Shown here: positions 25,602 through 33,265 of the stretch, in pieces
Layout of the letters: each line of letters begins with the position of its first letter
How positions within the stretch are numbered: the first letter of the stretch is position 1
Assembly: GCF_003966895.1 (NCBI RefSeq)
Contig: NZ_AP018449.1
Location: forward strand, 2,311,501-2,375,500
DNA: 64,000 bases
Direction of reading: 5' to 3'
DNA from: Methylomusa anaerophila
GTDB taxonomy: Bacteria; Bacillota; Negativicutes; Sporomusales; Sporomusaceae
Notes under the pieces: model-generated
Seen by the model: the letters and a program-made list of their open reading frames with translations, nothing else
What the model was told of the DNA's origin: nothing
Databases searched by the model: none
Program-made: the position numbers and the translations under genes

Positions 25602-26450
25602 ATGACAAAAATGCATAAGAAGCTGTTATGTGGCCTGCTGCTGGTTATTGCAGGCGGAATATGGTATTATTTCGGGCTGGTTCAGGAGATGGCCAAGGGG
25701 CAAAATCCAGCCGGCGCATCTGTAAGCCAAACCCCGGCAAACGCTTTGCCTAAGGCTGGGCCGGACAAGGCTGTCGCGTTGCCTGCGGGCATTCCGGTAT
25801 TAATGTACCATAGTATTAGTAACGAACCTGATAATGATGCCGTAATATCCCCAAAACTTTTTAAAGAACAGATGCAGTTCCTCTATAAAAATCAATACAC
25901 ACCCATTTCGCTGGATCAACTGTATTCCTATTTAAACGGCGGCAGGGATTTACCGGCCAAACCGGTAGTGATTACATTTGATGACGGGTACCGGGACACC
26001 TACGAAATTGCTTATCCTGTCCTTAAGCAATACGGTTTCATAAGTGTCTTATTTATTCCCGCAAGTGAGATCGGTCAGCGCCTAAGCGCTGCCGAACTGG
26101 CCGAGATGAAAGCCGCCGGCATGGAAATCGCCTCCCACAGCTATACGCATCGTGACTTAAGCACCTTATCCCGGCAAGAACAATTGGCGGAGATTGTGAA
26201 GTCCAAGGAAGTCCTGGACCGTTTGCTCAGTCAGGACACCCGGCACTTCTGCTATCCATATAGCGGGTATGATCCGGCTACGTTAGAAATTTTAAAGGAA
26301 AAGGGGTTTAAGCTGGCTGTTACAACTACCCCCGGCTGGGCCCGGCCAGGGGATGATTTCCTGCTTATAAAAAGGATCTGGATGGGAAACAGTGTAGACC
26401 TGTCCCGGTTTGAGGAAAGATTGACCCGGGAAAACTATTCCATACTATAG
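25602..26450 (+). CDS. Membrane-anchored polysaccharide deacetylase
   Basis: The 282-residue protein has an N-terminal signal anchor (about 7-26), a Pro/Ala-rich linker and a NodB-homology domain that removes N- or O-acetyl groups from extracellular polysaccharide. The motifs are ITFDDGYRDTYE (motif 1 with the catalytic Asp and metal Asp), ASHSYTHRDLS (motif 2, metal histidines) and CYPYSGYD (motif 3). This fits PgaB/PdaA-type enzymes. ATG 25602 was chosen because AAAAGGG lies just upstream. It is followed by a phosphodiester glycosidase gene after 21 nt, so the two likely form an envelope-polysaccharide operon. Confidence 0.9.
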   Translation: MTKMHKKLLCGLLLVIAGGIWYYFGLVQEMAKGQNPAGASVSQTPANALPKAGPDKAVALPAGIPVLMYHSISNEPDNDAVISPKLFKEQMQFLYKNQYTPISLDQLYSYLNGGRDLPAKPVVITFDDGYRDTYEIAYPVLKQYGFISVLFIPASEIGQRLSAAELAEMKAAGMEIASHSYTHRDLSTLSRQEQLAEIVKSKEVLDRLLSQDTRHFCYPYSGYDPATLEILKEKGFKLAVTTTPGWARPGDDFLLIKRIWMGNSVDLSRFEERLTRENYSIL

Positions 26451-26471
26451 CTATAATAAAGGGGACGAGTA

Positions 26472-27410
26472 ATGACCAGTATTTATTTTCGTTTTCTCAT
26501 AGCGAATTTGCTCATTCTGGTTCTCACCGCGCCGCTTATCACGTTGTTTGGACCGTTCACCAACATCAAACGCAGCGTGATTGGCGCTATTATGACTTCA
26601 CGGCATCCGTATTATATTACTTGGCTGTTTTCCGAACAGGAAATTAAGGCTCTTCTGGGCAGCAACGTTAGCTCCGATTCCAGTCAACGGCAGGACGTAG
26701 TTCACTTTACGAAACGGCAGGACGACTCTTTACGGCTGATTAATATTACAAGTTCGCGTTTTCAGGGAATGCTGCTGGAAGTGCCTGACCCTTTAAGGGT
26801 TCAGGTGGCAACTGCCCGCGATATGCGGGAAAAAGGCGACACGGTGAGCGCTATTGCGCTGAGCAATAATGCTATTGCCGCCATCAACGCCGGCGGCTTT
26901 TATGACCCGGAAGGGGTAGGCACGGGCCGGCTGCCTTACGGAGTTATTGTTCAAGAAGGGAAGTTTGTGGTTGGCGGCGATATCAAAGAAGAGATCGATC
27001 TCGTTGGCCTCACCAAATCCGGCTCGCTGGTAGCCGGCAAATATACTCCTGCTGAGATGCGAAAAATGGACTTGCAGGAGGGGGTTACCTTTGGTCCGCC
27101 AATTATAATTAACGGTAAAAAACTGATCACCCAAGGCGACGGCGGCTGGGGAGTTGCTCCCCGGACAGCCATCGGACAAAAACGGGACGGCACCATACTG
27201 CTGCTGGTTATCGACGGCCGCCAGCCAAGTTACTCCCTGGGAGCAACACTGTTAGACGTACAAAATATCCTGTACGAACAGGGTGCATACGTCGCGGCCA
27301 ATCTGGACGGGGGTTCCAGTACCACAATGTTTTACAACGGCAAGGTTGTCAATAAACCTTGTGACATGCTGGGGGAGCGGATGATCCCCACAGCCTTTAT
27401 CGTGAAATGA
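26472..27410 (+). CDS. Phosphodiester glycosidase family protein
   Basis: The 312-residue protein has an N-terminal transmembrane segment (about 8-28) and a C-terminal NAGPA-like (DUF2233) domain. Family members (the mammalian uncovering enzyme, bacterial YngK/exopolysaccharide proteins) hydrolyse sugar-1-phosphodiester links. Conserved elements are AAINAGGFYD, GPPIIINGK, APRTAIGQKRDGTILLLVID and NLDGGSSTTMFYNG. It is probably extracytoplasmic and acts on a capsular or teichoic-type polymer with the deacetylase upstream. ATG follows GGGGACGAGTA. Confidence 0.9.
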   Translation: MTSIYFRFLIANLLILVLTAPLITLFGPFTNIKRSVIGAIMTSRHPYYITWLFSEQEIKALLGSNVSSDSSQRQDVVHFTKRQDDSLRLINITSSRFQGMLLEVPDPLRVQVATARDMREKGDTVSAIALSNNAIAAINAGGFYDPEGVGTGRLPYGVIVQEGKFVVGGDIKEEIDLVGLTKSGSLVAGKYTPAEMRKMDLQEGVTFGPPIIINGKKLITQGDGGWGVAPRTAIGQKRDGTILLLVIDGRQPSYSLGATLLDVQNILYEQGAYVAANLDGGSSTTMFYNGKVVNKPCDMLGERMIPTAFIVK

Positions 27411-27436
27411 TTAGGATTCAGGTTACCAAATGCTTC

Positions 27437-27666
27437 GAACTGCTTAGAAAGGGTCAGATGCTAGGCACGACGAGGACCGGAACGGAGGCGTACTGGGGGT
27501 CCGCACAGACTACTTAGGAAAAGGCTAACTAGGCCAGAACGGTTGGAGTGAGGACCGCAGGAGCACGATTCTGATTTCGTTTGTATTATCAACGCAAGTC
27601 AACTTGTCGCAGATAACAGCAACGCAGATGGTGCGGCGACGCAGCATGGCGGTTTATAAGCAGTTC
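27437..27666 (+). ncRNA. Structured leader repeat A, copy 1 (expanded)
   Basis: The closing stem is GAACTGCTTA / TAAGCAGTTC. The conserved core includes CTAGGCACGACGAGGACCGG and GAGTGAGGACCGCAGGAGCA, with extra sequence inserted in the hairpin region. The next start codon (27703) is 36 nt downstream, after GGAGGGAGG. See copies at 36623, 45677 and 61702. Confidence 0.75.
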
Positions 27667-27702
27667 CCAACTTAAGGTGAATAGTTGGAGGGAGGATGAC
27701 AC

Positions 27703-28575
27703 TTGGCTTTTTTCACAGGATGGCGGTTAACAAACCGCGGCAGATTTATTGTTTGCCTGCTCTTGACCTTGCTGCTGCAGGGAAGTATCTATTGGTACCT
27801 TGATCAGATACTTTTGGCTCCTGCCTCTTCCTTTCAGGTGAGCGCCGCCAGCGCCGAGCAAACTATCATTAGCGGCAAGGCTTATTATTCCCGGGACCGC
27901 CGTTATATGGCGGTTGTAAAAGCCGGCAGCATTGAAATTTACAGTATGCCTGACAAGAAACTGGTTCGCAGCTACGAGACAGGCAAGGAACAGGTTTCTT
28001 ATTTCAAATGGCTGGAGGACCGGGATCTGGCTTTGGTGGGGCTGTATTATGATGTTGACAAGGACAACGGACGTGTTGTCTTAAGTCAACTCAACCCGTT
28101 GGCAGATGAATATCAGCTTTCCACAACCATTGATAAGCTGGCGTCCGGCAGCAAAATTACCGATGTGGCCTATTCAACCGCTACCAATGTTATCTACATA
28201 CAAGTTCAGGTTGCGGACAAACCGGCCGCTTACCGTGTATACCGCACAGACGCCAATCACGATTTGACAAGAATATATCTTGCCTCCAGCCGCGTTGGCC
28301 GGATCGCCGTGCTCTATGACGAAGATTCCCTGATATATGATAATCTGGAAGACGACACAGTTCTTCTCCGGCAGGGAAACGGCAGCTGGCGAGTAATTTC
28401 TCCCCCTGGTGATAAATTCCGTTTGCTTACTGTTGACAGTACAAACAACATATACATTGCCCGCTTGAATAAAGAAGGATTAGCGGAAGAAGTCTATAAA
28501 GGCAGGCTGAAAGTAGGTTTTTTCCACTACAAAACCCTGCAGACCCCGTTGAATGTCAACGACGTTAAAATTTGA
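27703..28575 (+). CDS. Membrane-anchored protein of unknown function (propeller-like)
   Basis: The 290-residue protein has one N-terminal transmembrane helix (about 13-35) and a long extracytoplasmic part. This part is made of alternating short beta-strand stretches (YMAVVKAGSIEIYSMPDKKL, then ALVGLYYDVD, VIYIQVQV, NIYIARLN), compatible with a beta-propeller. The family is not recognised. The TTG start is supported by GGAGGGAGG eight nucleotides upstream. The gene is preceded by structured repeat A and followed by a terminator, so it is its own unit, although it may work with the polysaccharide genes upstream. Confidence 0.7.
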   Translation: MAFFTGWRLTNRGRFIVCLLLTLLLQGSIYWYLDQILLAPASSFQVSAASAEQTIISGKAYYSRDRRYMAVVKAGSIEIYSMPDKKLVRSYETGKEQVSYFKWLEDRDLALVGLYYDVDKDNGRVVLSQLNPLADEYQLSTTIDKLASGSKITDVAYSTATNVIYIQVQVADKPAAYRVYRTDANHDLTRIYLASSRVGRIAVLYDEDSLIYDNLEDDTVLLRQGNGSWRVISPPGDKFRLLTVDSTNNIYIARLNKEGLAEEVYKGRLKVGFFHYKTLQTPLNVNDVKI

Positions 28576-28639
28576 CGTTAAAATTGATGTTGAAATTTAA
28601 TAATGTTAAAATTTAATGAACTCTATAATAAAGGTAACC

Positions 28640-28667
28640 GGGCGGCTGAAAAGCCGCTCTTATTTTA
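28640..28667 (+). terminator. Terminator after the membrane-anchored protein
   Basis: A GCGGCT / AGCCGC stem with a GAAA loop is followed by TCTTATTTTA. Confidence 0.7.
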
Positions 28668-28850
28668 TAATGTTAAACTGTTCTTTACAGTGTTTGCGGT
28701 TCGGATTGCAGGAATTAGCAAATCGATGCAGAAAATGACATATTGGAGTTTATGAATATATTCCTTATATTCCTTGTCTTTGAATGAGAAGTGTTGGCAG
28801 GCAGGAGCGGACTTAATGCAGTATTCGTTTTTATCGCAAGGAGGCTGGGC

Positions 28851-30647
28851 ATGGAGGCTCAAACGCAAAAGATCATCACACTTGAAAAGGAACTGGTTCT
28901 TCTCCAGCGGCTTTACCAAGAGCGCTTAGAGGACATGGTCAAGGAGCGCACCGCGGAGCTTAAACGCATTAACGAGCAGTTAGAACGGGAAATCGCCGTA
29001 CAAAAAGAAACGGAAGATAAATTAAGGAAGTACCAGATACTTACCCAAAGCACCAGCGATATCATGTTGTTTACCCACTGTGACGGGAGCATAGTAGAGG
29101 CCAACCAGGCTGCGGTCATAACTTACGGCTATGAGCGGGACAAGCTCTTGACGATGAATTACAGCGACTTGAGCCGGTCTTGCCAGGTTAATTTGGATAT
29201 GACCCAATTCGCCCAAGGAACATTTCAGCTTACCAGGTTTGAGTCGGAACACCAGCGTAAAGACGGCTCCCGGTTTCCGGTTGAAGTTAGCTGTCAAAGC
29301 GCTGTACTGGGCCGGGAAAGAGTTCTTCTCTACATGATCCGTGATATTTCCGAACGTAAAATCCTGGAAAATGAATTGGAATATTTTGCTACCCACGACC
29401 GGTTGACTAAAATCCCTAATCGTTACACACTGGAAAAAAAAATCACAGAGTTAATTGCGGCGGCGGGTGATAATTCCATCGGCGCCCTCATGCTGATTGA
29501 TCTGGACAATTTCAAGCTTGTTAACGATACATATGGACATGCCGTTGGGGATCAGGTGCTGGTTAGTTTGGTGACTTTGCTGCGAAAGTACCTTCGCCCC
29601 CGGGATATTATCGCCAGATTGGGCTCGGATGAGTTTGCCGTTTTCCTGGAAGATGTGGCGGAAGAGGAATGCAAGGGAGTAGCTGAAAAGATACGCCGGT
29701 TGCTGGATGAAAGTGAGCTTTTTGTCCAGGTTCACCATTTGAGTGTCAATCTAACTGCCAGTATCGGCATAGTTGCAATTGATGGCTCCCTTGACTTTCA
29801 ACGGGTGTTGGCTTATGCCGACACAGCAGTATACGCGGCGAAGGATTCAGGGAAAAACCGGGTTGTTGTCGTACATGATGAACTTGATAAGGAAAAACTC
29901 TCCCAAGTCAGTCAAATTGCGGCTCAAATCAAGTCGGCACTCAAAGAAGACCGTTTTGTCCTGTATTATCAACCGGTGTATCGTCTTGGTAAAGGGATCA
30001 TTCATTATGAAGCCTTGATACGCATGTATGACGAAAAAGGCGGCCTAGTACCGCCGGGGGTATTCATTCCTGTGGCCGAACGATTTGGAATGATGTCGCA
30101 AATTGACCGGTGGATTGTGAGGACGGTACTTAACGTAATCAGGGAACATCCCGGCATGACGGTGTTTATTAATTTGTCCGGCCTTAGTTTAGGTGACAAA
30201 GCATTACTGGATTATATTGAAACAAGCATCAGAGACAGCGGCATCGAACCATCGTGGCTGGGATTTGAAATTACCGAAACAACGGCGGTGAATGATATGT
30301 CGCTGGCGGAGCGGTGGATTAAACGGCTGAAAGGAATCGGCTGCCGGTATGCCATAGACGATTTTGGCGTTGGCTTTTCTTCCTTTTCCCTATTGCAGGC
30401 CCTGCCGGTTGACTATATTAAAATTGATGGATCCTTCGTTCGCAATTTGAATACCAACCCGACACAGCGGGCGCTTGTCCAAGCCATGCAGGCGGCGGCA
30501 AAAGCTCTGGGCAAAAAGACCATTGCCGAATTTGTTGAAAATGAGGAAATAGTCGGAATCCTGCGCGTTTTGGAAGTGGACTACGGCCAAGGTTTCCACC
30601 TGGGTAAGCCGCTGCCGCTGGAAGAGCTGCCATGGGGAGAAGCCTAA
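28851..30647 (+). CDS. PAS-GGDEF-EAL cyclic-di-GMP signalling protein
   Basis: The 598-residue soluble dual-domain protein begins with an N-terminal coiled coil (about 5-50). A PAS sensor domain follows (to about 170), then GGDEF (about 185-345) and EAL (about 360-595). The cyclase signature reads RLGSDEF, not GGDEF, and an RPRD inhibitory site sits five residues before it. The EAL domain keeps its catalytic elements: EALIRM, INLSGLS, EITET, IDDFGVGFSSFSLL, KIDGSF and QGFHLGKPLP. Phosphodiesterase activity is therefore likely, and cyclase activity is uncertain. ATG 28851 follows AAGGAGG; upstream in-frame codons lack a site. Confidence 0.92.
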   Translation: MEAQTQKIITLEKELVLLQRLYQERLEDMVKERTAELKRINEQLEREIAVQKETEDKLRKYQILTQSTSDIMLFTHCDGSIVEANQAAVITYGYERDKLLTMNYSDLSRSCQVNLDMTQFAQGTFQLTRFESEHQRKDGSRFPVEVSCQSAVLGRERVLLYMIRDISERKILENELEYFATHDRLTKIPNRYTLEKKITELIAAAGDNSIGALMLIDLDNFKLVNDTYGHAVGDQVLVSLVTLLRKYLRPRDIIARLGSDEFAVFLEDVAEEECKGVAEKIRRLLDESELFVQVHHLSVNLTASIGIVAIDGSLDFQRVLAYADTAVYAAKDSGKNRVVVVHDELDKEKLSQVSQIAAQIKSALKEDRFVLYYQPVYRLGKGIIHYEALIRMYDEKGGLVPPGVFIPVAERFGMMSQIDRWIVRTVLNVIREHPGMTVFINLSGLSLGDKALLDYIETSIRDSGIEPSWLGFEITETTAVNDMSLAERWIKRLKGIGCRYAIDDFGVGFSSFSLLQALPVDYIKIDGSFVRNLNTNPTQRALVQAMQAAAKALGKKTIAEFVENEEIVGILRVLEVDYGQGFHLGKPLPLEELPWGEA

Positions 30648-30733
30648 ATCATTATCTGGGGCGGGCTGCCGGATTAACGGCAGTTTTCATATTTTTTCAC
30701 AGTAGGCAGTAGATGGAGAATCGTGAGGGTATT

Positions 30734-31561
30734 ATGAAAGTTGATCTGCACATTCATACAACGGCCTCCGACGGTTCATGGACACCGTCCCGGCTGATAG
30801 ACGAGGTTGGCAAGGCGGGTATCGGGCTGTTTGCCGTAACCGACCATGACACTACACAGAACATTGCGGAAACGGGGCGACTGGCTGCAGCCGCCGGTCT
30901 TGCTTTTTTGCCGGGAGTGGAAGTATCGTCAACTTTGGGTAACCAATCCTTTCACATCCTGGGATACGGGATTGACCCGGATAATGAAGAGCTTAGGCGC
31001 CTTATAGCTTGGAATACACAACTGCTGGCAGAGGCCGACCATAACAGTATTCGTAAACTGATTGCCGACGGGTTTGCCATTGATTACGGGGAGTATGCGG
31101 CATATCAACACGACCCGGCCCGCGGGGGCTGGAAGTCCTTAAGTTTTCTCATCGATAAAGGTTTTTGCCGGGATGTAAACGATTTTTTTTCCCGCTTGTT
31201 TACCGCCGAAAGAGGCATTCGTTTTCCGGATTTTCCGCCGCCGGCAAAGGCCATTCAGGCCATTCGGTCCGCCGGGGGATCACCGGTGCTGGCTCATCCG
31301 GGCAGCAGCTTTCACGGTACCTCCCTGGATGAGACTCTTGATTTCTTTGGCAAAGAGGATATTGCCGGCGTGGAATGTTTCCATCCCAGTCATGACGCCG
31401 CTACCACCCGCCGGGTGATAGCCTGGTGCCAGCGAAACGGGCTTTCGATTACCGGCGGGTCGGATTGTCACGGCGATTTTGTTTCCAAACGGCGTCTCGG
31501 CAGACCGTCAATCCATCTCGAACAGGTCAGGCTGGAGGAGTTGTCAGCACTTGGGGTTTAA
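30734..31561 (+). CDS. PHP-domain phosphoesterase (RNase AM/YciV-like)
   Basis: The 275-residue polymerase-and-histidinol-phosphatase domain protein has metal-binding motifs DLHIHTTASDG (motif 1), VTDHDT (motif 2), PGVEVSS, LAHPGS and GGSDCHGD. This combination and length match the TrpH/YciV group, which hydrolyse 3',5'-nucleoside bisphosphates or trim RNA 5' ends one nucleotide at a time. ATG 30734 is preceded by GTGAGGG; an in-frame ATG 21 nt upstream would only add a poor leader. Confidence 0.88.
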   Translation: MKVDLHIHTTASDGSWTPSRLIDEVGKAGIGLFAVTDHDTTQNIAETGRLAAAAGLAFLPGVEVSSTLGNQSFHILGYGIDPDNEELRRLIAWNTQLLAEADHNSIRKLIADGFAIDYGEYAAYQHDPARGGWKSLSFLIDKGFCRDVNDFFSRLFTAERGIRFPDFPPPAKAIQAIRSAGGSPVLAHPGSSFHGTSLDETLDFFGKEDIAGVECFHPSHDAATTRRVIAWCQRNGLSITGGSDCHGDFVSKRRLGRPSIHLEQVRLEELSALGV

Positions 31562-31608
31562 ACTGTCAGGTACACCAAAAAAATACAATATTCCCTCAAG
31601 TTATCCTC

Positions 31609-31638
31609 TTGCCTTTTTAAGCTTAAGCATGCTATAAT
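31609..31638 (+). promoter_or_regulatory. Sigma-A-type promoter of the noncoding RNA
   Basis: TTGCCT, an 18-nt spacer and a perfect TATAAT. Transcription would begin about six bases on, at the first base of the RNA's closing stem. Confidence 0.75.
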
Positions 31639-31644
31639 AATGGC

Positions 31645-31947
31645 AAGCACCACCCTTACACTGACAACAAGGTTTCGGTTTTACCCATGAAGGTTTTGAT
31701 TCAAGAGTTTTGAATCCCTGAAAGTAGGCAACCGTTCCCGGTCAATAAGGTTTTAGGTGTTGTTTGCCATTAACGTTTTATCCCCAAAAGTTAAGTTGTA
31801 GCCATATCCGTTTTTCAGTGTGAAACTCCTCTGTGAAAGTCTTTACTGCTTTGAAAGGATGGTCATTTATCAAGGTTTCAGACACTGTGTAAGGGTGGTT
31901 GCTTTATGGAGAGAAGGTTCTGCGCCTTCTCTCCTTAGTTTTGTTTT
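31645..31947 (+). ncRNA. Structured noncoding RNA gene, about 300 nt (raiA-like?)
   Basis: The RNA starts at the base predicted from the promoter. Its first 17 nt (AAGCACCACCCTTACAC) pair with GTGTAAGGGTGGTTGCTT at 31887-31904 with one bulge, enclosing about 225 nt without coding potential. A strong terminator follows directly. No start codon with ribosome site is near, so it is an independent RNA rather than a leader. The size, ends and AAGGTTTCGGTTTT segment bring to mind the Firmicute raiA-motif RNA, but I cannot confirm the family; 6S RNA would be shorter and bulged differently. Confidence 0.65.
31908..31947 (+). terminator. Terminator of the noncoding RNA
   Basis: GGAGAGAAGG / CCTTCTCTCC around a 7-nt loop, followed by TTAGTTTTGTTTT. 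Confidence 0.85.
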
Positions 31948-31964
31948 CATCTTGATAATGAGTC

Positions 31965-32050
31965 AAGACTCCCGCCTCTACAGGCGGTGTTAATTCAGGT
32001 GGAGTAGACTCTCCACCTAAATCCCCGATGTTTCAGCGATGCTGAAACGA
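31965..32050. repeat. IS200/IS605-like palindromic end remnant
   Basis: There are three hairpins in a row: CCGCCT / AGGCGG (31972-31987), AGGTGGAG / CTCCACCT (31997-32018) and TTTCAGC / GCTGAAA (32031-32047). The GACTCCCGCCTCTACAGGCGG segment is reminiscent of right ends of IS605-type elements found after tnpB. No transposase remains. Confidence 0.5.
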
Positions 32051-32080
32051 GTTCACTAGTTACCGGGAGAGGATGATTAG

Positions 32081-33265
32081 ATGGTTAGCCAAGCCGTATT
32101 AACCGGGCAGTTTATTCGGTTGGCAATGGCGAATTTTTGTTACTGGGCCAGCCTGGATATTTTTTTGCCGATATTGCCCCAGCACTATCACAGCGCCGGT
32201 TTCAGCGATTATCAGGTGGGCATCGTCATCGGCGCCATTTCTGCCGGGGCGCTGCTGTTCAAAATAGTTGCCGGCAAGGCGGTGGACCGGTACGGCGGTT
32301 CGCCGGTGGTTTGCATCGGTTTGCTTTTAACGCTGGCGGCTATTGCCGGGTATCCTTACGCCAACTCTGTCTGGACTGCATCCCTGAGTACTTTTATTCA
32401 GGGAGTGGGCTTGACCTGTTATAGCGGCGCGGCGTTGACAATGGCGACTTTGATGTTTGAAAATGAACATACTACCGATGTATTTGCGCTATTTACAATG
32501 GCGGGAATGTTTGGCGCCAGCCTGGCATTGGCGGTAGCCAATTGGGTCTACGTCACCGGCGGGATGCCTGCCGTGGCGGTTGTTGGCGGCTCAGTGGCGG
32601 CATTGTGCCTGCTGCTTGTGCCCAAAAAACCTGCCAGCAGAGCCGGGATCCAGCGCGCAGCAACTTTATCCGTCGGAGATATTGCCGGCAATCCTGGTGT
32701 GTATATTCCCACAATCAGCTTATTTGCCACCAATATGTGCTCAGCCGGCGCCATGACTTATCTGCCCATCCTGATGCTCAGCCGGGGAGTTAGTGACTTT
32801 AGTGTCTTTTTTGTGAGTTATGCGATTGTCGTAATCATTGTCCGGTTGTTCATCCGGCGGTTGTGCGAAGTAGTTGGGGCGGCCAGACTGGAGACTATGT
32901 CGGTGGCTTTGATGGGTATGGTCATGTTTCTTGCTGCCGTATCCGACAGTTGGCATCTCTTAAGTTTGTGCGGTATGCTTATGGGGGTGGCCCTTGGCGT
33001 CGCTTTTCCGGCCATGGGGACAACTGTTACCGCTTGCACTGCACCGGTTAACCGCGGGACGGCTTTTGGCGTATTTACCACGGCGGCCGACTTTGGCTTT
33101 GTGATTGGCGCCACCGGCCTGGGATTTATCGCCGCCGGCATTGGGTATGCCGCAATTTTCGTGTTGGCCGGGGCTTATACCACCCTTTACGCCATTGTAC
33201 ATAGACTGTGGCTGGTTAAGAAGCTTGACCCGGCGGAACTGGGAACGCCGGAGTGCCAGGCATGA
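32081..33265 (+). CDS. MFS transporter coupled to helicase gene
   Basis: The 394-residue twelve-helix major facilitator protein has AGKAVDRYGG in the loop after TM2 (degenerate motif A) and RLFIRRLCEVVGAARLE in the second half. It is likely a drug or metabolite exporter of the DHA1 type. ATG follows GGGAGAGGATGATTAG. The stop overlaps the start of the helicase gene in the ATGA arrangement, an odd pairing of transporter and DNA repair enzyme in one transcript. Confidence 0.87.
   Translation: MVSQAVLTGQFIRLAMANFCYWASLDIFLPILPQHYHSAGFSDYQVGIVIGAISAGALLFKIVAGKAVDRYGGSPVVCIGLLLTLAAIAGYPYANSVWTASLSTFIQGVGLTCYSGAALTMATLMFENEHTTDVFALFTMAGMFGASLALAVANWVYVTGGMPAVAVVGGSVAALCLLLVPKKPASRAGIQRAATLSVGDIAGNPGVYIPTISLFATNMCSAGAMTYLPILMLSRGVSDFSVFFVSYAIVVIIVRLFIRRLCEVVGAARLETMSVALMGMVMFLAAVSDSWHLLSLCGMLMGVALGVAFPAMGTTVTACTAPVNRGTAFGVFTTAADFGFVIGATGLGFIAAGIGYAAIFVLAGAYTTLYAIVHRLWLVKKLDPAELGTPECQA

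Noticed and set aside
28576..28850. c-di-GMP riboswitch before the GGDEF-EAL gene
   Set aside because: I looked for the conserved GEMM-type core and did not find it; only a terminator for the preceding gene is present.
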